Made by a program: the position numbers and the translations under genes | From: DRTC01 sp964521025 | GTDB taxonomy: Bacteria > Cloacimonadota > Cloacimonadia > Cloacimonadales > TCS61 | Assembly (NCBI GenBank): GCA_964521025.1 | Contig: CAZFPK010000034.1 | Span: forward strand, 1-35,283 | Direction: 5' to 3' | DNA: 35,283 nucleotides | Part shown: piece after piece, positions 14,458 through 22,315 of the stretch | How positions within the stretch are numbered: the first letter of the stretch is position 1 | Layout: each line of letters starts with the position of its first letter | The notes under the pieces: model-generated | Database searches by the model: none | Told to the model about the DNA's origin: nothing | Seen by the model: the letters and a program-made list of their open reading frames with translations, nothing else

Positions 14458-16236
14458 TTACTTCGTGTCAATTCGTGAAAATTCGTGGCTACATTTCACA
14501 ACATCTTTCCCAATATAATTCACCACATAAAAAAACATCAGATGTTCCAGATTTTCTTCAAATTTCCCGAAGTTATCCGGTTCTTTCAATTCTTTTACTA
14601 TTTCTTTGGCTTCGTTTAAATTCTTCTCAAAGATATCTTTCATATTCTGTGTCTGTTCAAGTTCAAACCTTTCTTTTTGCAAAAGTTCATCGATATCGAG
14701 AGATATCTGCATTTTTATCACTTTCTCATCGATGTGATACCAGTCACCTGTTTTGAAATCGAATTCGTAGAACGGCAGGAACAGATGTCCGTTCTCGATG
14801 ATGAATTCCAGCACATCGGCGATATAATCGTATTCTTCCTGTGAGAGAGCATAATGCAGATTGAAACGAACCCAACCCGGTTTTATTCCGGAATATTTAT
14901 CAACTCCAATCAGGCATTGATAATATTTGGAAATTTCATCGCTGATATCGAGAAGTCTGTGTCCGTAAGGTCCTGCACACGAACAACCTGCACGCGTCTG
15001 AATTCCGAAAAGATCGTTCATCAGTTTGGTGACGAATTTGGGATGCAATATGCGGTCTTTATGCTTGATGTTGAAAGGAATGATGTTCACTTTTTTATCA
15101 ATGTCGGTTGGACCATAAAACACGATTTTTTTATTGTTCAGGAATCTGCCGTAAAATTTTTCCAACCAATATCTCTCGATAATTTCAATGTTTTCGATTC
15201 CCACTTTTTCTTTGATTTGAAAAGCCATCGCAATCTTGATATCCTGCAGAATGGCAGGAGTTCCCGGTTTTTCTCTCGTTTCGATATCATCGATATATTT
15301 CTCGCGATAGAGGGAAACATAATCGACTGTTCCACCGGCAGCGACACAGGGAGGAAGTTCTTTTGGATAAATATTTTCGTTGATGATGAGCAGTCCGGCA
15401 GTTCCGGGTCCGCCCAGGAATTTATGCGGAGAAAGATAAATCGCATCAAAATAACTTTCCTCATCTCTGTTCATATCGATTTCGATATAGGGAGCACAAG
15501 CAGCAAAATCGAAACAGGCGATGGCATTGTGTTTATGCAGGATACGAGCAACTTCATAAACCGGAGTTTTGATGCCGGAAACATTGGATGCAGCAGAGAA
15601 TGAACCAATTTTCGGTCTGTCTTTGTATTTCACATCAGAAACTGCTTTTTCCAATTCGATAAGACAAATCTCACCTTCTTTATTCAAAGGTATTTGAGCC
15701 ACATCACACAAAGTCTGCCGCCACATAATTTCATTGGAATGATGTTCATACGGTCCTACAAAAACTATCGGCTTATTTTCGTGAATGTAATCCTGCAGTT
15801 GAGTTCCGCATTTTTGTCTTTTGGGATAACGCACCACACAACTTTTCAGAAATTCATTGATTCGCTTTTTTGTTGCCGGAGGCCAATAAACTCCAAGAAT
15901 CTGCTGCAAACGAGTTATGCCGCCGGTTGTTCCGGATTCTGTAAAAATTACTTTTCCGGTTTTTCTGGCATTCACCATTTTTTTGATGATTTTTTCTGCA
16001 TCGTGCAGTAGGGTTGTCATTGTTTTGCCGGTAAAATCGTCTTTCGTGTGCGTGTTGGCGTAATACTGCATAATGTGTAGCAGATAGTTTTCAATGGAAT
16101 ACAAACATCTGCCGCTGGCTGTGTAATCCGCATAAACAAGCGGTTTTTCACCATAAGGTGTTTGGAATAATTTGTTGCGTCCGATGATGTCGGAGCGGAG
16201 CCATTCCAGATTTTTGATTAGATTTAATGGATTCAT
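14458..16236 (-). CDS. Class V aminotransferase-fold PLP enzyme (cysteine desulfurase-like), 592 residues
   Basis: PLP-dependent enzyme of the NifS/SufS fold; substrate unknown. Signatures are PLVYADYTASGR near the N-terminus, FTESGTTGGITRLQ, EHHSNEIMWR, SAASNVSGIKTPV, CFDFAACAPY, LSPHKFLGGPGT (Schiff-base Lys) and TRAGCSCAGPYGH at the position of the catalytic Cys loop of cysteine desulfurases. About 100 extra C-terminal residues form a mostly helical, charged segment. The last residues (HEFSRIDTK) are encoded by the CACGAATT intergenic repeat. The gene begins 20 bp after the stop of the 795-residue nuclease gene, with AAGGA upstream, so the two are probably cotranscribed. Family assignment is firm; sulfur-transfer function is inference. 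Confidence 0.85.
   Translation of the reverse strand: MNPLNLIKNLEWLRSDIIGRNKLFQTPYGEKPLVYADYTASGRCLYSIENYLLHIMQYYANTHTKDDFTGKTMTTLLHDAEKIIKKMVNARKTGKVIFTESGTTGGITRLQQILGVYWPPATKKRINEFLKSCVVRYPKRQKCGTQLQDYIHENKPIVFVGPYEHHSNEIMWRQTLCDVAQIPLNKEGEICLIELEKAVSDVKYKDRPKIGSFSAASNVSGIKTPVYEVARILHKHNAIACFDFAACAPYIEIDMNRDEESYFDAIYLSPHKFLGGPGTAGLLIINENIYPKELPPCVAAGGTVDYVSLYREKYIDDIETREKPGTPAILQDIKIAMAFQIKEKVGIENIEIIERYWLEKFYGRFLNNKKIVFYGPTDIDKKVNIIPFNIKHKDRILHPKFVTKLMNDLFGIQTRAGCSCAGPYGHRLLDISDEISKYYQCLIGVDKYSGIKPGWVRFNLHYALSQEEYDYIADVLEFIIENGHLFLPFYEFDFKTGDWYHIDEKVIKMQISLDIDELLQKERFELEQTQNMKDIFEKNLNEAKEIVKELKEPDNFGKFEENLEHLMFFYVVNYIGKDVVKCSHEFSRIDTK
14459..14490. repeat. CACGAATT-word repeat, right orientation
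   Basis: Words TTCGTGTCAATTCGTGAAAA and TTCGTGG (plus strand), inverted relative to the copy at 13417. It encodes the last residues and lies at the stop codon of the aminotransferase gene. Confidence 0.7.
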
Positions 16237-16256
16237 AATTTTCCTTTTTTTTATGA

Positions 16257-18644
16257 TTATAGAAATGGAGTTGAATCAAACACATCGTTTCTTAATTGAT
16301 ACCATTTAACTTCAATTTTTAATGATTGTAATACTTTCTCCAAATTTTGAATTTTTTTCATTTTATTACTATTACATTTTTTATCTAAAGTTGAAAATAT
16401 GATTATATCAGGTTTTATGCGTTTTGCTACTTCTTTCATCTTGATAAAATCATCATCTTCAAACTGCTTAAGTGATTGTTTTATTTCTCCGATGATAAAT
16501 TTACCATCCTGGATACATACGATATCAAGGTCAGTGAAAGGATCATCATCAAATTGTTTAAAAATATTTAAAGAAGTATCATAAATAAATGAAGCTCTGC
16601 TTTCATTAAGTAATTGTCCTAAAACTAAAATAACTGGTGTTAAACCTTGTTGAGAATATCCAAGCTGAACCAGACTATTTAATTTATAAAACCACTTTTC
16701 TTCCGGTTTGATTGTAAAAGAAAATCTGCAACCTTTACAAATCATACTTTGCTGAATTTCATCAATGTGATACCATTGAATTATACCACAATTTGGGCAT
16801 TTTGGTCGCAGACCCATTTGTATAATATTTAATTTAACCAATTTTGATAAAGTCAATCCGAGATTTTCAATAAAATGCTTATTTTTATATCCAAGTTTTT
16901 TATTTTCAACATTTAAGTTAAATTCTTTACATTCTCTTCTAACTTCTTTTTTAAACTTCGAACAAGTAATTTCCTTATTCAGAATAACAATATCTCTAGA
17001 TAGTTTTAGCACATAATCTGTTAACCAAGTTAAACCTTCATTGTTTTTTAGTAAATTTTTATTTCTTTTTATTGTTTTAGACAAAGCATTTTTGATTTCT
17101 TCTTTTTTACTATCATCATTTTGGGGATTTACATTTGATAAAATATCGAACATATGACGCCAATATTTTTTCTCTAAAAATTGCGTTGCTATAAATAAAT
17201 CTTTGAAAAGATTAATAAAACCAGACATATATCTACCAGTATTTGAAGGCTCGACATGAGGGAAAATAATTTGTTCTATACTATTCCTAGTATCGGAATT
17301 TAAAATGGGTCTGTTTTTTTCAGTTAATAATATCCGAAATATTTCTGAATCACTTGGTAAATTTATATTTATTTTTGGATTTTCTCTGGGGAGAAATACT
17401 GCTGGAAATTGATTTGAACAAATTCTTGAATTAGGTCCAAAAATTCTAATTGCTAACTCATTTTTACTGGGTAACTTCCACCAAAGAGTTATACCTTGAA
17501 TATTTGGATATCTTTCAGGATGAAATTGCATATAAATATCAGCAACCCACAATTCACTAACTTGATACCCTTTTTCAACATCTGGTGAATTTAATTTAAT
17601 TTTATTCTGATCACCAGATATGTAATATGGATCCATTTCATTTGTAATCGATACATAATTATAATTTTGATGAAAATCTGGAATTTCAATTTCATTATAA
17701 ATTACTGGCTTAATGTTAGAAAGTGTTTTTTTTGTAAGTCTATCTGATATTACTTTTAGTTCTTCTTCTGAAAGGCTATAACTAATAAATTTAATCCGAT
17801 TGTTACTTCTACAGCTATTCCAACAAATCGTTTTAAGCCATTTTTTTAAAACTTCTCCAAACTCAATATCGTTGGCTAAATCAACTGAAAGCCAGATATT
17901 GTTGAAATACTTTTTTTGCCATTCCGGATATGATAAACTTATGTTCCAATTATAAACAATATCTTCCGGAGAATCTCCAACAATTACTGTAAATGGTCTT
18001 TCAACTCCACTATATTCAACTTTCCGAAACTTGTGGGGTATTGAACAAATCTGAATTGGATAAGCAAAATTTTTATAAATACTTAAATCTTTTAAAGCAG
18101 ATATCAAATCTTTTTTTTCTTTAATTTTAAATACTTTTTTATTATTATCGTCTAATTCTAAAATATCTCTTAAATTAACAGGGTAAGAACAAAAGTTAAA
18201 ATCAATAAAATGCTCTAATAATGGGTCTTTAATTTTATCATAATCAAAAAGAACCAATGTTGAACTGAATACACTATTAATATTCTGAATTGTCGGAGAA
18301 ATTGATAATCCCTCGAAATCAGAATGAACATTATTGTTTGATGGATTATCTATTTTTAAAGAAATCGGAGAAAGAAATAAGTCAATTTTTTGAATAAGTT
18401 TCGCTTCTAATGGTAATAAAGATATAATAACATCAGGATCAATATCATTTAACAATTTCCACCAATTATCTTCAATGGTTTTTCCATCTGTTAATATGAT
18501 CGGATTATATCTACCACCCCATTTATACAAATTGTATTCAATAACTCTCTGAATTTGAATAATTGTATCCTTTTCCGGATTGATTAAAAATGCAATCCTT
18601 ATTGGGCGTTTATCAATATAAATTGAATATGGTTCTTGTTTCAT
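16257..18644 (-). CDS. Large uncharacterised protein: alpha/beta N-terminus, zinc ribbon, C-terminal PD-(D/E)XK nuclease domain
   Basis: I do not recognise the full-length family. The N-terminus (about 10-90) looks alpha/beta: IRIAFLINPEKDTIIQIQRV, KWGGRYNPIILTDGKTIEDN, IDPDVIISLLPL. The middle 400 residues contain several Trp-rich blocks (VADIYMQFHPERYPNIQGIT, LWWKLPSKNELAIRIFGP) without a known motif. Near the C-terminus a zinc ribbon CPNCG...CKGC (Cys 616/619/636/639) precedes a nuclease-type core TDLDIVCIQDGKFIIGEIKQ, with Asp707, Glu720 and Lys722 placed as in Mrr-like restriction enzymes, then KPDIIIFSTL. It starts at the ATG at 18644 with GAGG upstream and runs directly into the aminotransferase gene. 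Position next to other nucleases suggests a defence role; that is inference. Confidence 0.75.
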   Translation of the reverse strand: MKQEPYSIYIDKRPIRIAFLINPEKDTIIQIQRVIEYNLYKWGGRYNPIILTDGKTIEDNWWKLLNDIDPDVIISLLPLEAKLIQKIDLFLSPISLKIDNPSNNNVHSDFEGLSISPTIQNINSVFSSTLVLFDYDKIKDPLLEHFIDFNFCSYPVNLRDILELDDNNKKVFKIKEKKDLISALKDLSIYKNFAYPIQICSIPHKFRKVEYSGVERPFTVIVGDSPEDIVYNWNISLSYPEWQKKYFNNIWLSVDLANDIEFGEVLKKWLKTICWNSCRSNNRIKFISYSLSEEELKVISDRLTKKTLSNIKPVIYNEIEIPDFHQNYNYVSITNEMDPYYISGDQNKIKLNSPDVEKGYQVSELWVADIYMQFHPERYPNIQGITLWWKLPSKNELAIRIFGPNSRICSNQFPAVFLPRENPKININLPSDSEIFRILLTEKNRPILNSDTRNSIEQIIFPHVEPSNTGRYMSGFINLFKDLFIATQFLEKKYWRHMFDILSNVNPQNDDSKKEEIKNALSKTIKRNKNLLKNNEGLTWLTDYVLKLSRDIVILNKEITCSKFKKEVRRECKEFNLNVENKKLGYKNKHFIENLGLTLSKLVKLNIIQMGLRPKCPNCGIIQWYHIDEIQQSMICKGCRFSFTIKPEEKWFYKLNSLVQLGYSQQGLTPVILVLGQLLNESRASFIYDTSLNIFKQFDDDPFTDLDIVCIQDGKFIIGEIKQSLKQFEDDDFIKMKEVAKRIKPDIIIFSTLDKKCNSNKMKKIQNLEKVLQSLKIEVKWYQLRNDVFDSTPFL

Positions 18645-18667
18645 ATTTCAACCTCAAATGTGTAAAG

Positions 18668-18751
18668 TTACAAACTCCTCACCCATTCTACAAAAACAGG
18701 ATTAATGATCTGAAAATTCCCATTAACTTCTTGAATCAAATTCTTTTTCAT
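18668..18751 (-). pseudogene. 3' remnant of a second archaeal-type ATPase gene
   Basis: In a frame different from the DUF1016 gene, the minus strand reads MKKNLIQEVNGNFQIINPVF then VEWVRSL and a TAA at 18668-18670. This matches the C-terminus of the ATPase encoded at 19899-21026 (MKKNLIQKVNGSYEVINPVF, EEWVRSL, stop) except at about seven of 27 residues. Upstream of 18751 the similarity stops and DUF1016 sequence begins. It is the tail of a lost paralogue. Confidence 0.75.
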
Positions 18752-19781
18752 AAAATCTATTTTCAATCATTTTTTTAGCCTTTTCAGAAAATTGGTGTAA
18801 TTTTCTAGCAAGTAGTTTTTTCGGTAAATATTTAGTGATATATTCAGCAATTCTGATATTTGTTTTGTCCAATTGCAGTAATTCGATTTGCTCGTGATTT
18901 CCTTCCGCACAAAGTATCAAGCCAATCGGTTGCTCTTCGCCGGATTCGGTTTCGTGTTTTTCCAACCATCTTAAATAGAGTTCCATTTGTCCTTTATAAC
19001 TCGCTTTGAATTTACCAATTTTCAATTCGATGGCAACCAGTCTTTTGATTTTTCGATGATAAAATAGAAGATCCAGGTAAAAATCGGTATTATCGATGAT
19101 CATTCTTTTTTGTCTGGCTACAAATGTGAATCCAACCCCGAGTTCCAAGATAAAACTTTCCAATTCTCGTAATATCGCTGTTTCCAAATCCCTTTCCAAA
19201 TAAGCGCCCCTCAGGTTAAGAAAGCCCAGAACATAATGATCTTTGAAAACCAAATCAGGTGTAAACTTATCTTCCTCTTTGAGTTGTTTTAATTCAAGTC
19301 TAACAAGTTCTTCAGGTTTCTTACTAATCGCCGTGCGTTCAAAAAGCATACTGTCAATTTTTCTTCTTAAAGTGCGGACACTCCAATTTTCGATTCGACA
19401 CATTTGGGCATAAAATTCTCGTTCAATGTCTGTTTTAAGAGGAATCAATAGCGTGAAATGAGTCCAACTCAATTGTCGCATCAGTGATGCAACAATTTGG
19501 AAATCGGGATATAAACTACAGAACTGCATCATTCTATGCAAATTATGTGTTGAAAAACCATTTCCGTATTCTCTTATTAATTTTTTCGATAGTGCTAGTA
19601 AAATCTGTTTACCGTAATCTGCTCGCTTATTTTCCAGAATATCTTCATTTATCCGTTTACCAATATTCCAATATAAGGCTGTAAGAGTAGAGTTAATAGT
19701 TTGAGCAACTTTTTGGCGACTCTGTTCTATCAGCGTTTTTATATCATTAAATACACTTAATTCCAATTCTGGTTTTTTCAT
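18723..19781 (-). CDS. DUF1016 / YhcG-type PD-(D/E)XK nuclease family protein
   Basis: 352 residues of the YhcG (DUF1016) family: an N-terminal helical domain (residues about 1-160) with the hallmark YPDFQIVASLMRQLSWTHF and a C-terminal PD-(D/E)XK domain with FYLDLLFYHRKIKRLVAIEL (Asp237, Glu252-Leu-Lys254) and YLRWLEKHE, LILCAEG. Family members are common in bacterial accessory regions and often sit near restriction or other defence genes; their exact role is open. The start has AAAGGA upstream, derived partly from a CGCAAAG repeat. The last ten residues (FYEKEFDSRS) read through an out-of-frame fragment of an ATPase gene, so the C-terminus is a recombination product. Confidence 0.92.
   Translation of the reverse strand: MKKPELELSVFNDIKTLIEQSRQKVAQTINSTLTALYWNIGKRINEDILENKRADYGKQILLALSKKLIREYGNGFSTHNLHRMMQFCSLYPDFQIVASLMRQLSWTHFTLLIPLKTDIEREFYAQMCRIENWSVRTLRRKIDSMLFERTAISKKPEELVRLELKQLKEEDKFTPDLVFKDHYVLGFLNLRGAYLERDLETAILRELESFILELGVGFTFVARQKRMIIDNTDFYLDLLFYHRKIKRLVAIELKIGKFKASYKGQMELYLRWLEKHETESGEEQPIGLILCAEGNHEQIELLQLDKTNIRIAEYITKYLPKKLLARKLHQFSEKAKKMIENRFYEKEFDSRS
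19470..19498. repeat. Palindrome inside the DUF1016 gene
   Basis: CAATTGTCGCATCAGTGATG continuing to ACAATTTGG encodes the conserved QIVASLMRQL segment and can fold on itself. A perfected version of the same sequence stands free at 19850-19886. Confidence 0.65.
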
Positions 19782-19789
19782 TTCTTTCC

Positions 19790-19822
19790 TTTACCGCAAA
19801 GGTGCGAAGAACGCAAAGATCA
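19790..19822. repeat. CGCAAAG-word intergenic repeat
   Basis: TTACCGCAAAGGTGCGAAGA and ACGCAAAGATC upstream of the DUF1016 gene, same family as 9690-9726. Confidence 0.65.
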
Positions 19823-19849
19823 TTATCAATATTGCGAATTTCTCACCTG

Positions 19850-19886
19850 TTTTCAATTGTCGCATCAGTGATACGACAATTGAAAA
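19850..19886. repeat. 37-bp palindrome between ATPase and DUF1016 genes
   Basis: TTTTCAATTGTCG (19850-19862) and its exact complement (19874-19886) flank CATCAGTGATA. On the minus strand part of it reads IVVSLMRQL, a copy of the conserved DUF1016 core. No T-run follows, so it is not a standard terminator. Confidence 0.8.
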
Positions 19887-19898
19887 ATCCGAATTTAT

Positions 19899-21026
19899 TC
19901 ATAAACTTCTCACCCATTCCTCAAAAACCGGATTAATAACCTCATAACTTCCATTCACTTTTTGGATTAAATTCTTTTTCATCAGGGATTTTATTCCCGA
20001 GGTCATTGATGATAGTTCTGGTAGTTTATATTTGCTTCTAATCTGGTTGGAAAAGAGTTTTTCATCATTTTTCAGAACTGAAATTGCCAGCAATATTTTT
20101 CTCTGGTTTTCACTTAACTGGTCATAAATATTCTGAAAAATAAGTGATTGACCGGCAACAACTCTTTTCAACCATTTTTCTTTGAATTGCGGATTTTCCT
20201 GGTCTTCATCCTGTAAAATCATATCCCAGACAAAAGATGCAAAATGTTGAGTGAAATGCGGATGACAACGGGATTCCAATAAAATATCCGAGATTGTCTT
20301 GTTGCTGATTTTCAATTTTGTTTTCCGAAATTGCCTTTTGATATATTTTGTTAAATCTTCCTGCGAAATCGGATTAATCGGCATCTTAAAACCATATTCA
20401 TAAAAAGGAGAATTCATATCAGCAAAAGTCTGTTCCATCAAGGACTGCTGACTTCCGAGGAAAATATAGGATACATTTCTATGAAATTGAAATTCGGAAC
20501 GCATCCAGTTGTTCAGAAAAGGTTCGATGCGATAAATCTCCTGAAATTCATCGAAAGCAATACAAATTTTCTTATTTTCTACAAAATTTTCAGGTATATT
20601 TAAAACCGTTTTGAGATCTTCTTGTTCTTTAATATTCTGTATTTCAAGCGATAAAGAAGGTGTTCCCAAAGTATCGATGGAAATTTTTGGATAAAGATTT
20701 TTGAAATATTTGTAAGCAGTTTTGGTTAATTTGTCGATACTGGTCTTCCAATTAAACAAATCTTTTGCTAATATTTGGGAATATTTACGCACAAAATCAT
20801 CAAAATTAAGAACATTATAAAAATCAAAATAGATGGTAATAATATCTTTTTCTTTTAATGTCTCAAATGCTTTCAAGATTAAAGAAGTTTTACCGAACCT
20901 TCTCGGAGAATACATCCAGAAAGAATATCCGTTCTTGATCGCTTTATGAATTTCCTTCAATTCTTGTTCCCGGTTACAGAAATTTTCTCCTGTAACAACT
21001 TCTCCGTATTTGAATGGATTATTCAT
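19899..21026 (-). CDS. Archaeal-type AAA/STAND-like ATPase with C-terminal winged helix
   Basis: 375 residues of the ATPase family typified by PF01637 and relatives, frequent in archaea and scattered in bacteria. The N-terminus NPFKYGEVVTGENFCNREQE is the usual lead-in. Walker A is SPRRFGKTS (40-48) and Walker B is ICIAFDEFQE (154-163). A sensor-like Ser/Gln follows in IFLGSQQSL, with the characteristic FYEYGFKMPINPIS. The C-terminus (about 300-375) is a winged helix (LAISVLKNDEKLFSNQIRSK, MKKNLIQKVNG). The function of these proteins is unsettled; many behave as mobile or defence-associated genes. A tail of a paralogue survives 1.2 kb downstream. GGAG precedes the ATG. It lies between purQ and the rest of the island. 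Confidence 0.88.
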   Translation of the reverse strand: MNNPFKYGEVVTGENFCNREQELKEIHKAIKNGYSFWMYSPRRFGKTSLILKAFETLKEKDIITIYFDFYNVLNFDDFVRKYSQILAKDLFNWKTSIDKLTKTAYKYFKNLYPKISIDTLGTPSLSLEIQNIKEQEDLKTVLNIPENFVENKKICIAFDEFQEIYRIEPFLNNWMRSEFQFHRNVSYIFLGSQQSLMEQTFADMNSPFYEYGFKMPINPISQEDLTKYIKRQFRKTKLKISNKTISDILLESRCHPHFTQHFASFVWDMILQDEDQENPQFKEKWLKRVVAGQSLIFQNIYDQLSENQRKILLAISVLKNDEKLFSNQIRSKYKLPELSSMTSGIKSLMKKNLIQKVNGSYEVINPVFEEWVRSL

Positions 21027-21052
21027 TTTAATACTCCGATACTATTATATTT

Positions 21053-21212
21053 ATTACGCATTTCTGCATTGCGTAATATTACGCTACGCAAATTTACGCA
21101 ATCTACAAATCTGTCAATTCATTTTCTTTTTTTTCATTCAGGTCGCTGATTTGCGACTCGTAATTTTACGACCTGATTATAACGCAAATTTACGCAATGC
21201 AATTTTGCGTAA
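21053..21212. repeat. GCGTAA/TTACGC word array with hairpins
   Basis: TTACGC/GCGTAA words recur, including TTACGCATTTCTGCATTGCG, ACGCAAATTTACGCAAT (twice), and a terminal GCAATTTTGCGTAA. Between them is the inverted pair AGGTCG...CGACCT (about 21140-21174). No gene is visible. Confidence 0.7.
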
Positions 21213-21283
21213 CCTCATCCCAACCTTCTCCTTAAAGGAGAAGGAACAATTTCCTCTCCTCGCAGGAGAGGATTAAGGTGAGG
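21213..21283. repeat. CCTCATCC...GGTGAGG composite hairpin repeat
   Basis: CCTCATCC, a hairpin CCTTCTCCTTAAAGGAGAAG, a hairpin CCTCTCCTCGCAGGAGAGG and GGTGAGG form an element with inverted ends. Its right end is inside the purQ coding sequence and includes the purQ stop codon. Confidence 0.8.
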
Positions 21284-22124
21284 TTTTCTTCACATCCTTC
21301 GCACCTTTGCTGTAAACAAAATCCACAATATTCCTGAAAATTTTGAGTCCTTCCCCATCTTCCGAAATATCAGGATTCTGCCTTTTCAGTTGTGACCAAT
21401 TCGGATGATTATACAAAGAAAGAAATGCTTCCGGATGCGGCATCAAACCGAAAATTCTGCCTGTCTCATCAGTCAATCCGGCACAATTCAAATCTGAACC
21501 ATTCGGATTGAGCGGATACTCTGATGTTTCGTTTCCATTCTCGTCACAATATGCCAGACAATTCAGATTTTTCTCAATTATTAATTTCTTCATTCCTTCA
21601 TTCTTAATTATCAGTTTTCCTTCTCCGTGCCGAACCGGAACAGACAACTTTTTAATTCCCTTTAAGAAAGGAAATTTGCTATAAGCATTTACTTTGATAT
21701 GAATCCATCTATCCTCGAATTTTCCTGAATTATTTCCCGTTAGAGTTACTTCCTGCTCAAAGTTGGAATTTACATTCGGCAGCAGTCCCATCTTAACTAA
21801 AAATTGGAAACCGTTACAAACTCCAAAAATGAATTTTCCTTCATCCAGAAAATCTTTAATATCATCGAAAAACAGTTTTCCGGATTTCAGTTTCTTGAAT
21901 TTCATTTTGTTGGAAAGAACCTTGCCGGAACCAAGGTCATCTCCAAAAGAAAATCCGCCCGGAAAATTCATAATATCAAAATCGTGGATGGATTTCTTTT
22001 CCAGAAAAATATCGTTTAAATGCACGATTTCCGCTTCTGCTCCTGCTAATCGATAAGCAGCAGCCATCTCTTCTTCACAATTTATCCCGAAACCGGTGAT
22101 GATTAATGCTTTGACTTTTTTCAT
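21273..22124 (-). CDS. purQ: FGAM synthase, glutaminase subunit
   Basis: Supplies ammonia from glutamine to PurL for the fourth purine step. The class I amidotransferase has the nucleophile in GVCNGFQFLVKMGL and the His-Glu pair in MPHPEAF. ALIITGFGINCEEEMAAAYR and FPGGFSFGDDLGSGKV complete the fold. The 283 residues are longer than the short Bacillus-type PurQ and resemble the glutaminase domain of the single-chain enzyme. The start is the ATG at 22124 (AAGGA upstream); the ten codons before it lie in the CACGAATT repeat. The last residues (KKTSP) are encoded by an intergenic repeat. purL lies immediately upstream. Confidence 0.93.
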   Translation of the reverse strand: MKKVKALIITGFGINCEEEMAAAYRLAGAEAEIVHLNDIFLEKKSIHDFDIMNFPGGFSFGDDLGSGKVLSNKMKFKKLKSGKLFFDDIKDFLDEGKFIFGVCNGFQFLVKMGLLPNVNSNFEQEVTLTGNNSGKFEDRWIHIKVNAYSKFPFLKGIKKLSVPVRHGEGKLIIKNEGMKKLIIEKNLNCLAYCDENGNETSEYPLNPNGSDLNCAGLTDETGRIFGLMPHPEAFLSLYNHPNWSQLKRQNPDISEDGEGLKIFRNIVDFVYSKGAKDVKKTSP

Positions 22125-22131
22125 TTTTTCC

Positions 22132-22171
22132 TTTTTGAAACCACTAATTTGCACGAATTAACACGAATTAT
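22132..22171. repeat. CACGAATT-word repeat, left orientation
   Basis: TTTTTGAAACCACTAATTTG then CACGAATTAACACGAATTA, directly upstream of the purQ ribosome binding site. Confidence 0.75.
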
Positions 22172-22197
22172 TAACAACTAATAAAACGGTCGAATTT

Positions 22198-22291
22198 ACA
22201 CACCCCGCGACTGAAGTCGCACCCCTCTCAAGAGGGGAATCTTCGAAAAATCTCCTCTTGAGAGGAGTCCGCCTTTAGTCGGGAGGTGTGT
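22198..22291. repeat. Family B composite repeat, complete copy
   Basis: ACACACCCC, hairpin GCGACTGAAGTCGC, hairpin CCCCTCTCAAGAGGGG, spacer, hairpin CTCCTCTTGAGAGGAG, imperfect hairpin CCGCCTTTAGTCGG, GGAGGTGTGT. The outer ends ACACACC and GGTGTGT are inverted. Nearly identical to 26562-26654. Confidence 0.9.
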
Positions 22292-22315
22292 TATATTCAA
22301 TCTTCAATAAAAAAT

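Noticed and set aside
14854..15603. 249-residue plus-strand open frame opposite the class V aminotransferase
   Set aside because: It lies wholly within a well-supported gene on the other strand, has no family motif, and its length is explained by the codon composition of that gene.
19850..19886. Rho-independent terminator after the ATPase gene
   Set aside because: Strong hairpin, but no T-run follows on the transcribed strand, and the sequence is shared with the DUF1016 coding region.
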